This document shows, piece after piece, positions 1 to 7,514 of a stretch of 31,856 nt of DNA. The translations under genes and the position numbers were made by a program. Within the stretch, counting starts at the first letter, position 1. Each line of letters begins with the position of its first letter. The notes below the pieces were generated by a model. The model made no database searches, was not told the DNA's origin, and worked only from the letters and a program-made list of their open reading frames with translations. Source of the stretch: Caldimicrobium sp964595655 (lineage in GTDB: Bacteria > Desulfobacterota > Thermodesulfobacteria > Thermodesulfobacteriales > Thermodesulfobacteriaceae); contig CAZQQV010000015.1 in NCBI GenBank assembly GCA_964595655.1, positions 1 to 31,856 on the forward strand, read 5' to 3'.

Positions 1-77
1 AAAAAAGGGGAATGAAAAATTTTGAAGCCCTTGTAAAATTTTAAAATTATAGAAAATCTTTACTTAAAAAGTGCCCT

Positions 78-1448
78 GTGAACCAAAGGGTTTATGTGAT
101 AAACAGTCAAGTTAAGAAAGAAGGGGACTATGTCCTATATCTACCCCTTTATTCTCTAAGAATCTCTTATAACTACAGCTTAAAAGAAGCAATAGGGCTT
201 TCCAATTATCTCAGAAAACCTCTTTTTATCTATTTTCCTTTATCCAAAAGGGCAGGGCTAAAAACCTTAAGGCACCTACTATTTCTCCTTGAGGGTCTCA
301 TAGAATTTGAAGAAAGCCTAAGGAATTTTGGATTGAGTCTCTTTGTGAAACCTGAGGAAGACCTATTTGAGGGCATAAGAAGATTTGCTAAAAGGGCAGT
401 TCTTGTTATTTCTGATTTCCCCTATCTTAAGGAGGAGAAAACCCTCTGGGAGAGTTTTTCAAAGGTTGAATTAGTGCCCCTTTTTCTTGTTGAGGGTAAT
501 GTGGTAGTTCCAGCCCGAGTTGTCTCAAAAAAGGCTGAACCCTACGCCCGAACTCTTAGACCAAAGCTTCAGGCCCTTTGGCAAAGATTTTTCAACGATT
601 GTTCCTTCGATGTACCCAAAGAGGGAGGTTTTCTTCCTGAAGAAGAGGGTCTATCTTTGAAAGAGCTTTTGAGAGATGAAAAGGCCCTTTTTTCCCTTTG
701 TGAGAAGCTTGACCTCGATAAAAGTGTTTCACCTGTTGGGACCTACTTTAAAGGAGGTTATAAAGAGGCTTTGCAAAAGCTTGATAGCTTTCTTAATGAA
801 AAGTTCACCTATTATGCTGAAGCCCGCTCAGAGCCTGGTTATGAAATTGAAAGCAATCTTAGCCCTTATCTGAGATATGGTTTCATTAGTCCTGTTGAAG
901 TTTTAAAGAAAATTCTTGAGAGATTTCCCTTTGAAGATCCAAATGTGAAAAGCTTTTTTAATGAACTTGTGATTTGGAGAGAGCTTGCAAGAAATTTTAC
1001 CTTATATAATCTCTTTTATGACTCCTTTTACGGACTCCCCTCCTGGGCCAGAGACACTCTCAAAGATCACGAAGGAGACCCGAGGGAGCATCTGTATGAA
1101 CTTTCTGAGCTTGAAAGAGGAGAGGTCTCTGACCCTATATGGAGATGTGCCCAGAGGGAACTTCTCTTGCGGGGCAAAATTCACAACTATGTGCGGATGT
1201 ACTGGTGTAAAAGGCTTATTTTCTGGAGTAAAACCCCTGAAGAGGCCTTTAAAATTTGCCTTTATCTAAATAACAAGTATGCCCTTGACGGGGATGATCC
1301 AAATAGTTTTCTTGGGGTGGCCTGGTGTTTTGGGGCCTTTGATCATCCCTTTGTGGACCGCCCTGTTCTTGGCAAAGTGCGAGCCTTTACCCTTAAAGCT
1401 TTAAAGAGAAAAGAAAGCCTTTCCTTATATCTCAAAAAGTGGAGTTAA
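78..1448 (+). CDS. phr: Class II CPD deoxyribodipyrimidine photolyase
   Basis: Light-driven repair of cyclobutane pyrimidine dimers with FAD as cofactor. The 456-aa length fits the family. The N-terminal photolyase domain begins with a GDYVLYLP stretch; class II proteins usually have GDYVLYWMQ. Family-typical segments follow: VVVPARVVSKKAEPYARTLRPK near residues 145-168, then the C-terminal FAD domain with LSPYLRYGFISP, FNELVIWRELARNF, WARDTLKDHEGDPR, and near the end LDGDDPNSFLGVAW followed by a DRPVLGKVR motif. The start is GTG; an in-frame stop lies about 35 nt upstream and no other start fits. No convincing Shine-Dalgarno is visible. The gene converges on the response regulator gene with only 4 bp between stops. 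A photolyase implies that the organism or its recent ancestors meet light. Assignment to class II is confident; activity is inferred. Confidence 0.93.
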   Translation: MNQRVYVINSQVKKEGDYVLYLPLYSLRISYNYSLKEAIGLSNYLRKPLFIYFPLSKRAGLKTLRHLLFLLEGLIEFEESLRNFGLSLFVKPEEDLFEGIRRFAKRAVLVISDFPYLKEEKTLWESFSKVELVPLFLVEGNVVVPARVVSKKAEPYARTLRPKLQALWQRFFNDCSFDVPKEGGFLPEEEGLSLKELLRDEKALFSLCEKLDLDKSVSPVGTYFKGGYKEALQKLDSFLNEKFTYYAEARSEPGYEIESNLSPYLRYGFISPVEVLKKILERFPFEDPNVKSFFNELVIWRELARNFTLYNLFYDSFYGLPSWARDTLKDHEGDPREHLYELSELERGEVSDPIWRCAQRELLLRGKIHNYVRMYWCKRLIFWSKTPEEAFKICLYLNNKYALDGDDPNSFLGVAWCFGAFDHPFVDRPVLGKVRAFTLKALKRKESLSLYLKKWS

Positions 1449-1452
1449 TCTT

Positions 1453-2166
1453 TTAAAAATCCCTGTGCAAATCCCTGAAGACCTTGGCCCCGCTTTTACT
1501 TGAGAGAATTTTCTCGTGAATATCTTCAAAATAAAAGAGGAGTTTGCCCATTTCGGCATGTTCAATGCGAGAGACTTTAGAAAGATTTATGAGATAGGAC
1601 TTATGGATGCGAAGAAATCCCAATTTTTTGAGTTTCTCTTCCAGTTTTCCTAAGCCCATTATACACTTCCAAAAACCCTCTTTGGTTCTGCAAAGGCTAT
1701 GCTTCAGCTCTGCCTTGATATAGTAAATTTCACTTACTGGAAGACTCTTCAGGTTTTGATTTTTGTCATAGACCATGATACGAGCTATTTCTCCTCTGTA
1801 GGAAAGCAGCCGATGGAGAACTCGTCCCAGCTCTTCTGCCGTATAGGGTTTAACCAGATAGGCAATGGCTCCGCTTTTGTATGCAGAAAGGGCATATTCT
1901 TCATAGGCAGTTTGGATAACCACCATGAGATCCTCCCGCATAGAAATAAACTCCTTTGCAAGCTCAAGACCATCCTTTCCGGGCATCCTGATATCAAGAA
2001 AAACAATCTGGATCTCCGGGTTGGCAAGAAGAATTTCTTTAGCTTTGAAAGCGTGCTCTGCACGAAAAATCTCTTTAACCCCAAGACTCCTCAAAAGCCT
2101 CTCTAAGCGATCAAGGGCTAAAGGTTCGTCATCAACTATCAGGACTTTTAGAGTCTCAAAACCCAT
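1453..2166 (-). CDS. LytTR-family response regulator
   Basis: A 237-aa transcriptional regulator with an N-terminal receiver domain and a C-terminal LytTR DNA-binding domain (AlgR/AgrA/LytR type). The receiver shows the acidic pair in LIVDDEP, the phospho-acceptor Asp in VFLDIRMPG and the conserved Lys in YLVKPY. The LytTR half begins near residue 135 and contains the family patterns IYYIKAE and FLRIHKSYLINLSKV. The gene starts 2 bp after the stop of the histidine kinase gene, so the two almost certainly form a cognate pair and a transcriptional unit. Target genes cannot be read from this sequence; the operon's own desaturase and methyltransferase genes are the nearest candidates, by inference. 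Confidence 0.92.
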   Translation of the reverse strand: MGFETLKVLIVDDEPLALDRLERLLRSLGVKEIFRAEHAFKAKEILLANPEIQIVFLDIRMPGKDGLELAKEFISMREDLMVVIQTAYEEYALSAYKSGAIAYLVKPYTAEELGRVLHRLLSYRGEIARIMVYDKNQNLKSLPVSEIYYIKAELKHSLCRTKEGFWKCIMGLGKLEEKLKKLGFLRIHKSYLINLSKVSRIEHAEMGKLLFYFEDIHEKILSSKSGAKVFRDLHRDF

Positions 2167-2168
2167 TT

Positions 2169-3185
2169 CTAAATTCTTAAGGGGAACTCAATATAGAAGG
2201 TTACAGGGTCCTGTGATATAAGTTTAAGCCTTCCACCATGGAGTTCAAGGCGTCTTTTCAAGATGGTGAGCCCCGTGCCTCTTCTAAAGATATCTTGACC
2301 TTGCAGGGGCTTTCCATTGTTCAAAACATGAATGGAGAGTTTGCTATTTATGCGACCTATGTGGATGACTATGTATAAGGGATTGTTAAAATCTGCACCA
2401 TGAGTTATGGCATTTTCCACAAGGACTTGAAGTCCTAACTTGGGAAATAGAGCCTTCCATAAAGAGGGATCTTCACACTTAATTTCACAATGAATCTTTT
2501 CTTTTCTTCGCAGGTTTTCAAGTTGCCTATACTCTTCTATTATTTCAACTTCTTCTTTTATGGGAATGAGTGTGCTAAGCTTAAAGACCTTTCTCAAAAA
2601 GCGTGTGAGTTTAACCAGATATTCTTCGGCAAGTTGAGAATCGCGGTGTATAAGTTCTATTATATTATTTAAAATATTTGCTAGGAAATGAGAATCTAAA
2701 ACCTTTGTGGTAGCCTGAATTTGGTAATCAAGGAGAAATCTCTCCACTTCCTCTTTTCGCTTACTCATACGCACAAAGAGAAAAATAACAAGCCCAGTGA
2801 GGTAGTTCAAAAGCCCCACAATAGTGCCTATTAGTATTAGGTTTTCTGTAATTCCATAGGGAAGGGGAATTCCAAACCAGGCAACTACATAGTAACTTAC
2901 CAAAAAACCTAAAAAACCTGCAAGAAAGGAGGCTATGGCAGAAAAAATCCACCAAAGGATTTGATTTTTAACTCTTGGGAGGATATAGTTATTATTCAGG
3001 TGTACAAGACCAAAGGAGAAAAATCCCAGAAAAAGCCCAAGAATTGTTCCAGTTAAAAGCCCAAGCTTTGGCTTCCCGAGGGTCAAAAGGTAAATGAGGG
3101 CACTTAAAAGGCTTGAGAAGGAAATAGCCAGAATAAGAATAAATAGCCAGTCCCTTGAAGAAACCTTTAAATCAAAGGACTTCAT
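2169..3185 (-). CDS. LytS/YehU-type sensor histidine kinase
   Basis: A 338-aa membrane kinase. The first ~145 residues contain about four hydrophobic segments and no large extracytoplasmic loop, so it may sense something in or near the membrane. The dimerisation/phosphotransfer segment reads LDSHFLANILNNI, corresponding to the PHFLFNTLNxI signature of the His_kinase (LytS) family, with the phospho-acceptor His kept but Pro replaced by Ser and Phe by Ala. The ATPase domain has an N box (LVENAITHG) and a glycine-rich lid region (GTGLTILKRRLELHGG), while the usual DNG motif reads NNG. The start ATG overlaps the stop of the desaturase gene as ATGA, and the response regulator follows 2 bp later. 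The kinase family is clear; the signal is unknown. Confidence 0.88.
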   Translation of the reverse strand: MKSFDLKVSSRDWLFILILAISFSSLLSALIYLLTLGKPKLGLLTGTILGLFLGFFSFGLVHLNNNYILPRVKNQILWWIFSAIASFLAGFLGFLVSYYVVAWFGIPLPYGITENLILIGTIVGLLNYLTGLVIFLFVRMSKRKEEVERFLLDYQIQATTKVLDSHFLANILNNIIELIHRDSQLAEEYLVKLTRFLRKVFKLSTLIPIKEEVEIIEEYRQLENLRRKEKIHCEIKCEDPSLWKALFPKLGLQVLVENAITHGADFNNPLYIVIHIGRINSKLSIHVLNNGKPLQGQDIFRRGTGLTILKRRLELHGGRLKLISQDPVTFYIEFPLRI

Positions 3186-4615
3186 AGGCCTTGCTTAAGT
3201 TGATAATATAAATTTAATACACCCACAGAGATTCCCAACCAGCCCTGATATGAAAAGCAATGTTCCCCTGAAAGATAAAGGCCCTTAAATGGGGTAACAT
3301 TGCCTGGAATGTGAAAGGGGTTATTTTTAAGAGTATAGGGGATTCCTCCTGTGTGAATTTTATGAAGATACCTCTGAAAAGTAAAGGGGGTAGCTATAAA
3401 AGAATCAGCAAAGTGAGATATATCTTCACTTAAGACTTCACAGAGATTTTCAAGAAGGGTTTTCAATAGGGCCTCCTTAATTAAACTCACATTCTCTAAA
3501 TTTCCATTCCACATGATGAGAGGGGTATGGGTTGAAAGGGTGAAGGTGACTTTTCCTTTTTTTAAGGGAAGAAAGGAGAGAAAGAGGTAGCCAGAAGAGT
3601 AAGGAGATTTTTTATTCTTAGGAAGGATCACAAGATAAGAGGGAGAAAGGTGTAGATTTCTTCCAGTATATTCACCATAGACAACCAAGGCAGAGTAGGG
3701 AGAAAGAAGCTCTTTAAATTTGCTGAAATAGGCTCTGATTTCATCATCCTCAAAGACCTGAAGATTTTCAAGAAATGGAAAGGCTAAGAGAAGCTCTTCA
3801 GAGAAAAACTCTCCTTCCACTTCTGCGAAGACCTTGAAACCATCTCTTACCCTTTTTATCTTTTCAACCTTTGTTTCAAGAAGATACTCAAGGGGGAGAG
3901 CTAAGGCCTCAATCAGCCTTCCCATACCATCTGTGACCTTTCCGATACCTGTAAAGGGATAGCCTATAGCCAGAAGAAGGGCTAAAGCAGAAACCTCATT
4001 TAAGGAGGCCTGAAGGGTAATTCTAACCTGGGCATCAAGGAAAAAATAAAATTCCTCTGGAATGCTATCCCCGTAAATCTCCTTTAGGAGGGTAAGAGCA
4101 GGTTTAAAAAAGAGTGGTCCTACCTTAAGGATTTGAGGAAGATTCCTTAAAAGAGTTTTTGCCTTTTCAGGGAGTCCATTCCAGTTGAAGTAAACCGTAT
4201 GTTGAAGAAGGTTTTGTGTGATTTTATAGGAGAGCTCAAGGAGCTTTTTATGCCCCTTTAGTCCTGGAAAGGCGATATTCCACTCCTCAATGGAGGCCTC
4301 AAGTTCCATAAAGCGTCTAACCCAGTACTTACCATTGGTAATAATAATGGCTGGGTCTATAAGTTTTACATCCGCCACTTCAAGGGCTGAGTTGTTTATC
4401 AGGTCAAGGAGGGTTTTCAGAGGATAGCCCGGAAGAAGGGCTGGAACAGTGGTTGCTCCAATGTTATAGAGAAGCCCATTTCTCTCAAAGGTTCCAGCAC
4501 ATCCCCCGAGCCTGTTTGATGCTTCAAGAAGGGCAACCTCTCTTCCGCAACGCTCTAAAACTCGTGCAGAAAGAACTCCCCCAATCCCTCCCCCTATAAC
4601 TAAGCACCTCTTCAC
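3182..4615 (-). CDS. FAD-dependent phytoene desaturase-family oxidoreductase
   Basis: A 477-aa flavoprotein of the amine oxidase/phytoene desaturase superfamily (CrtI, CrtD, carotenoid isomerase, retinol saturase relatives). The dinucleotide-binding fold is at the very N-terminus: VIGGGIGG, then an acidic end of the second strand (LLEASNRLGGCAG), then the family-typical LYNIGAT. The C-terminal FAD-contact motif reads GLYLSGEHCFSYQGWLGISVG. Length fits CrtI-like enzymes. No phytoene synthase or other carotenoid gene is visible in the window, so the substrate is unknown; a polyisoprenoid or quinone-type lipid are alternatives. It lies 2 bp downstream of the methyltransferase fusion and overlaps the histidine kinase start by 4 bp, so it belongs to the operon. 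Confidence 0.82.
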   Translation of the reverse strand: MKRCLVIGGGIGGVLSARVLERCGREVALLEASNRLGGCAGTFERNGLLYNIGATTVPALLPGYPLKTLLDLINNSALEVADVKLIDPAIIITNGKYWVRRFMELEASIEEWNIAFPGLKGHKKLLELSYKITQNLLQHTVYFNWNGLPEKAKTLLRNLPQILKVGPLFFKPALTLLKEIYGDSIPEEFYFFLDAQVRITLQASLNEVSALALLLAIGYPFTGIGKVTDGMGRLIEALALPLEYLLETKVEKIKRVRDGFKVFAEVEGEFFSEELLLAFPFLENLQVFEDDEIRAYFSKFKELLSPYSALVVYGEYTGRNLHLSPSYLVILPKNKKSPYSSGYLFLSFLPLKKGKVTFTLSTHTPLIMWNGNLENVSLIKEALLKTLLENLCEVLSEDISHFADSFIATPFTFQRYLHKIHTGGIPYTLKNNPFHIPGNVTPFKGLYLSGEHCFSYQGWLGISVGVLNLYYQLKQGL

Positions 4616-4617
4616 AG

Positions 4618-5839
4618 CTAATTGCCCTCCTTTTCACCCCAGACCACATACAAAGGATCAGACTGAAAGCTCACTCCAAACCAGCGATCATCCGTAGGTC
4701 TTGGATAACCTCTCAAGCTATAAGTTCTCAGATTTTTAAAACCTGCGCAGAGTTTAAAAAGTTCTAACACATACCCCATCCTTTCAAACTCATGTAGATC
4801 AATCCAGAGCCTAATCACCTTAGGAGGAAAATACCGATTGGAAAAACTAAAGAAGGCCTGTCCCCCTGGTTTCAGAACTCGCTTCACCTCTTTCATAAGT
4901 TCCAAGGGATGGATAACATATTCTATGGATAGGTCACAAACCACGGCATCGAAACTCTCACTCTCAAAGGGAAGAAGGGGCTCAAGATTGATGTCCTTCA
5001 CCACAAAATCGCTTAACCTTGGATTGGCCTTCATCTCATCGGCATTTATCCCAAGGCCTATGACCTCAAAATCTCCCTCAGGAAGATGGGACTCAAAGCT
5101 ACTCATGAGATCAAGAATTTTTTTGCCTCTTAAGTGGTTTTTGTAAAATTCAATTAGGTGAGCGTGGCAGACTCTATCTATATGATAGGTGAGCCGTGGT
5201 TCTTTATAAAACTTCGTGTCCGGGGTCTCATCTAAGCGGGAAAAGCTTTCTTTCTCGTTAATCCCAAAATCAGTGGGAATTCCGTTGTAGCGGGCCTGCA
5301 TACCAGGCCCTGTATAAAGGGCAAGTTCACAAAAATCCTTGCACCTCCCACCAAGCTCAGACTCCTTTGGCACAACCTCAAGGATCTCCATCTTCAGAGT
5401 GAGACTTTCTATCCTCCCTAAGGGATGGTTGGCATCAAGGAGATAGGTTCTTTCCTTGGCATTTATGTCTATGATCCTTCCTGGGAAGGGATTACCAGCA
5501 TATATCCCTGGAAGGTTTCGGAAATAGCCAAGGGGATAAAATCTTCCCAGTCTTAGCCTTTTGTCAACCATCTTGGCAGGAGGAATAAATTGCCAATCTG
5601 CAATCTCAAAAATCTTCCCCCATGTCATAGTTAAAAAAGGAATTTCCAGAAATCTCAACCTCGGCTTTTGAGCCCTTGTCTCCCTCCCACACAAGTTCTC
5701 TAAAGGGAGATGGAAAAAGGTCCCCTTCACGCCAGACATTGATGTTGCAGAAATAGACATCCTCATGCTCTGCTAAAAAAGACTTAAAGCAAACCCTGAG
5801 ATGAGCTTTGACCCTTTTTTTCTCATTTCTTCGGTTCAT
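4618..5839 (-). CDS. SlyD/FKBP-like domain fused to class I SAM methyltransferase, frameshifted
   Basis: Two overlapping frames make one gene. The first starts at ATG 5839 after a good ribosome site (AAGGGGGGT) and encodes 77 residues ending at a TGA at 5608-5606. The second continues to 4618. Skipping one base, most simply within the five-T run at 5612-5608 (minus sense), joins ...YDMGEDF to EIADWQF and gives about 406 aa. The joined N-terminal ~155 residues look like a SlyD-type peptidyl-prolyl isomerase, ending in LLDANHPLGRIESLTLKMEI like the SlyD DGNHPLAGKTL tail. The rest is a methyltransferase with KILDLMSSFESHLPEGDFEV, then FDAVVCDLSIEYVIHPLEL and VLKPGG. The longer frame alone can start at 5766, but its first ~50 residues do not look like a natural protein. 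The shift may be a real mutation, a sequencing error or programmed. Confidence 0.75.
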
Positions 5840-5862
5840 TTTTACCCCCCTTATTTTGTTTT

Positions 5863-6948
5863 TTACTCTAAAATAACCTCCAATTTACGGATAGGCTCAG
5901 GAGTTGGTTTGGAGAAATAAAAACCCTGAAAATAGTCAATCCCGAGATCTCTAAGAAAAAGAAATTCCTCTTTGGTCTCAATTCCTTCTGCAATGGTTTT
6001 AATATCATTCTCTTTAGCAATACTTACAAGAGCACGACAGGCCGATTGTTTCAGCCCGTCTTTATGAATATCTCGCACAATTTCCATATCAATCTTGAGG
6101 TAATCAGGTCTCAGAACCACAAGACTTTCCAAATTTGAAAAGCCTGAACCCACATCATCCAAGGCAACCTTAAATCCATTTTCTCGGTAGTAATCAAGAA
6201 TCCGCTTGAGATGCTTAAGATCGTGGACCTTGTAAGATTCAACTACCTCAAAAACTAAATTGGAGGGGTCATATTCCATTTTATATGCCCAAGAAATAGT
6301 GCTTGAAAGGCAGTATCTGGGGTCATAAATTGCTGTGGGAATGAAGTTTATGAATACTCTTTTTTCTTTAATTCCCTTTACAGCTGCTGTTTTTATAGAT
6401 ATCTCCCTACTTGAGCGATCAAGGTAGAAGAGTAGATCAGTCATTTCAGCCACTTCAAAGAGAAGCTTTGGTGGAACAAGGGTTCCATCCTTTTTAACCC
6501 CTCTTATAAGACACTCATAACCGAAGATGTCTTTAGCATTTCCATCTACGATAGTGTGAAAGTGCACAGTCAATCTTGCTTCCCTCAACATCTCCACAAA
6601 TTCCCGATTGGCATAGAGTTCAAGATAATAGGAAAGTTTCTTGAGCCTTTTGAAAATCTTGATGCTTAAAGGCTCATTCAGAGGAAGAATGGCCATTTCT
6701 ATGTCTTCTTTTTCATGGGAAGATAAACCGGCAGAAATAAGGGCATCAAAAATTTTTTCAACCTGGCAGTTATTGTAGAGAAGATAATCCTCCTCTTCCT
6801 CAGGCTTAATCCCCAGGGACTCATCAAGCAGGTGTTTAAGCTTTCTTAAAAGGGCATCTGCCTTGGCTGTAAAGAGTATCTGACAGGCGCTGTCAAGAGG
6901 AAGCTCAGGCAGAGTCTCACATCTCTCACATTTTCCACTCTTAGTCAT
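5863..6948 (-). CDS. EAL-domain cyclic-di-GMP phosphodiesterase
   Basis: A 361-aa protein that should hydrolyse c-di-GMP to pGpG. The EAL domain fills roughly residues 120-355. The signature motif reads ECLIR instead of EALLR, keeping the metal-binding Glu. The other catalytic positions are present: Asn in FINFIP, Glu in FEVVES, the DD pair in LDDVGSGFS, Lys in DYLKID, Glu in IAEGIET and Gln in YFQGF. The first ~115 residues carry a CERC pair near the start and helical, charged sequence I do not recognise; this part may be a sensor. There is no GGDEF domain. A strong Shine-Dalgarno (GGAGG) precedes ATG 6948. It is the first gene of the minus-strand operon; the SlyD/methyltransferase gene follows 23 bp later. 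Confidence 0.9.
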   Translation of the reverse strand: MTKSGKCERCETLPELPLDSACQILFTAKADALLRKLKHLLDESLGIKPEEEEDYLLYNNCQVEKIFDALISAGLSSHEKEDIEMAILPLNEPLSIKIFKRLKKLSYYLELYANREFVEMLREARLTVHFHTIVDGNAKDIFGYECLIRGVKKDGTLVPPKLLFEVAEMTDLLFYLDRSSREISIKTAAVKGIKEKRVFINFIPTAIYDPRYCLSSTISWAYKMEYDPSNLVFEVVESYKVHDLKHLKRILDYYRENGFKVALDDVGSGFSNLESLVVLRPDYLKIDMEIVRDIHKDGLKQSACRALVSIAKENDIKTIAEGIETKEEFLFLRDLGIDYFQGFYFSKPTPEPIRKLEVILE

Positions 6949-7130
6949 GTTCCACCTCCAAGCCTATTAAAATTTGTCTTCACCAAAAACTTAAAGAGCT
7001 CTTTGCAAAGTGGTTATTTTTTGAGGTAGCTGCAAAACCCTTGGCCTGCGAAGGTCTCCGAAAAAAAGTCAAAGGCATGTGAAAACTTTTGGCTAACAAA
7101 AAGACGAATAAACATCATAATTTTTCAAAG
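6949..7130 (-). other. Long 5' leader of the EAL operon, no gene seen
   Basis: If the promoter at 7136-7164 is used, transcripts carry about 180 nt before the EAL start codon. The leader contains overlapping palindromes (AAAGAGCTCTTT at 6993-7004 and CTTTGCAAAG at 7001-7010) and a short CCTT/AAGG stem near 7038-7054. It could be a regulatory RNA, but I cannot match it to a known riboswitch. No open reading frame with a credible start is seen on either strand. Between 7165 and 7320 I see nothing further. Confidence 0.35.
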
Positions 7131-7135
7131 GTCTA

Positions 7136-7164
7136 TTTATAATTTAAGGTGACTATCCTTGCAA
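7136..7164 (-). promoter_or_regulatory. Candidate sigma-70-type promoter for the EAL operon
   Basis: On the minus strand TTGCAA (7164-7159) is followed after exactly 17 bp by TATAAA (7141-7136). It is the best such pair in the intergenic region and points toward the EAL gene. No experimental support; the call rests on hexamer match and spacing. Confidence 0.5.
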
Positions 7165-7320
7165 AGATTCCAATTTTTACCAGTTTATTCTCGGACCCCT
7201 TAAAGATTTAAAATTAGAAACAGAAAAAGGTAGTATCATAAATTTCGTGTATGGCCAAATTGAATTTTAAGGGTTAGAGGTTTTTAAAATTTTAAGAATG
7301 TTGATAGGCTGAGTTTTTTT

Positions 7321-7514
7321 GAGCTTAACACAAAATTTAATAAAGAAGGAAGGTAGCTATGGAGATTGAAAAAGAGGGTTAAGAACTCCTGTTTGAAAAA
7401 TTAAAAACTTTAGGGTAGCAAAGTGAAATCTAAAAGATAGAGCTTTGTGGTCTTGATGATTTGATAATAAAGATTTATGCAGGTGGCTCAACAAGGGATA
7501 TTTCTCAATGTTAA
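7321..7514 (+). mobile_element. Decayed IS256-family transposase, left end only
   Basis: The stretch begins with GAGCTTAACACAAAATTT, like the terminal inverted repeats of IS256-family elements, followed by a ribosome site and ATG 7359. One reading frame runs to 7514 with in-frame stops at 7380, 7416 and 7431. Reading through them gives MEIEKEG, ELLFEKLKTLG and then LDDLIIKIYAGGSTRDIS, which resembles the conserved FDDKIIxLYARGMSTRDI region of mutator/IS256 transposases. The spacing between start and this motif is shorter than usual, so an internal deletion is likely. The remainder of the transposase (DDE core, right end) is not in the window; the remnant runs into the 3' end of the amrB gene. 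Function is certainly lost. Confidence 0.7.

Noticed and set aside
1699..2106. A 135-codon plus-strand frame opposite the response regulator.
   Set aside because: No motif and fully antisense to a well-supported LytTR regulator gene.
4838..5146. A 102-codon plus-strand frame opposite the methyltransferase.
   Set aside because: Arg/Ser-rich antisense shadow without a ribosome site.
6961..7080. A c-di-GMP riboswitch (GEMM) in the leader of the EAL gene.
   Set aside because: Short pieces such as GGTAGC and GCAAA occur, but the tetraloop, receptor and GACGCAAAGCC core do not appear in order on either strand.
7141..7200. A transposase C-terminus (…FSDPLKI on the plus strand) as a second IS256 fragment.
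   Set aside because: The match is only a few residues and lies upstream of the left end, so it is probably chance.
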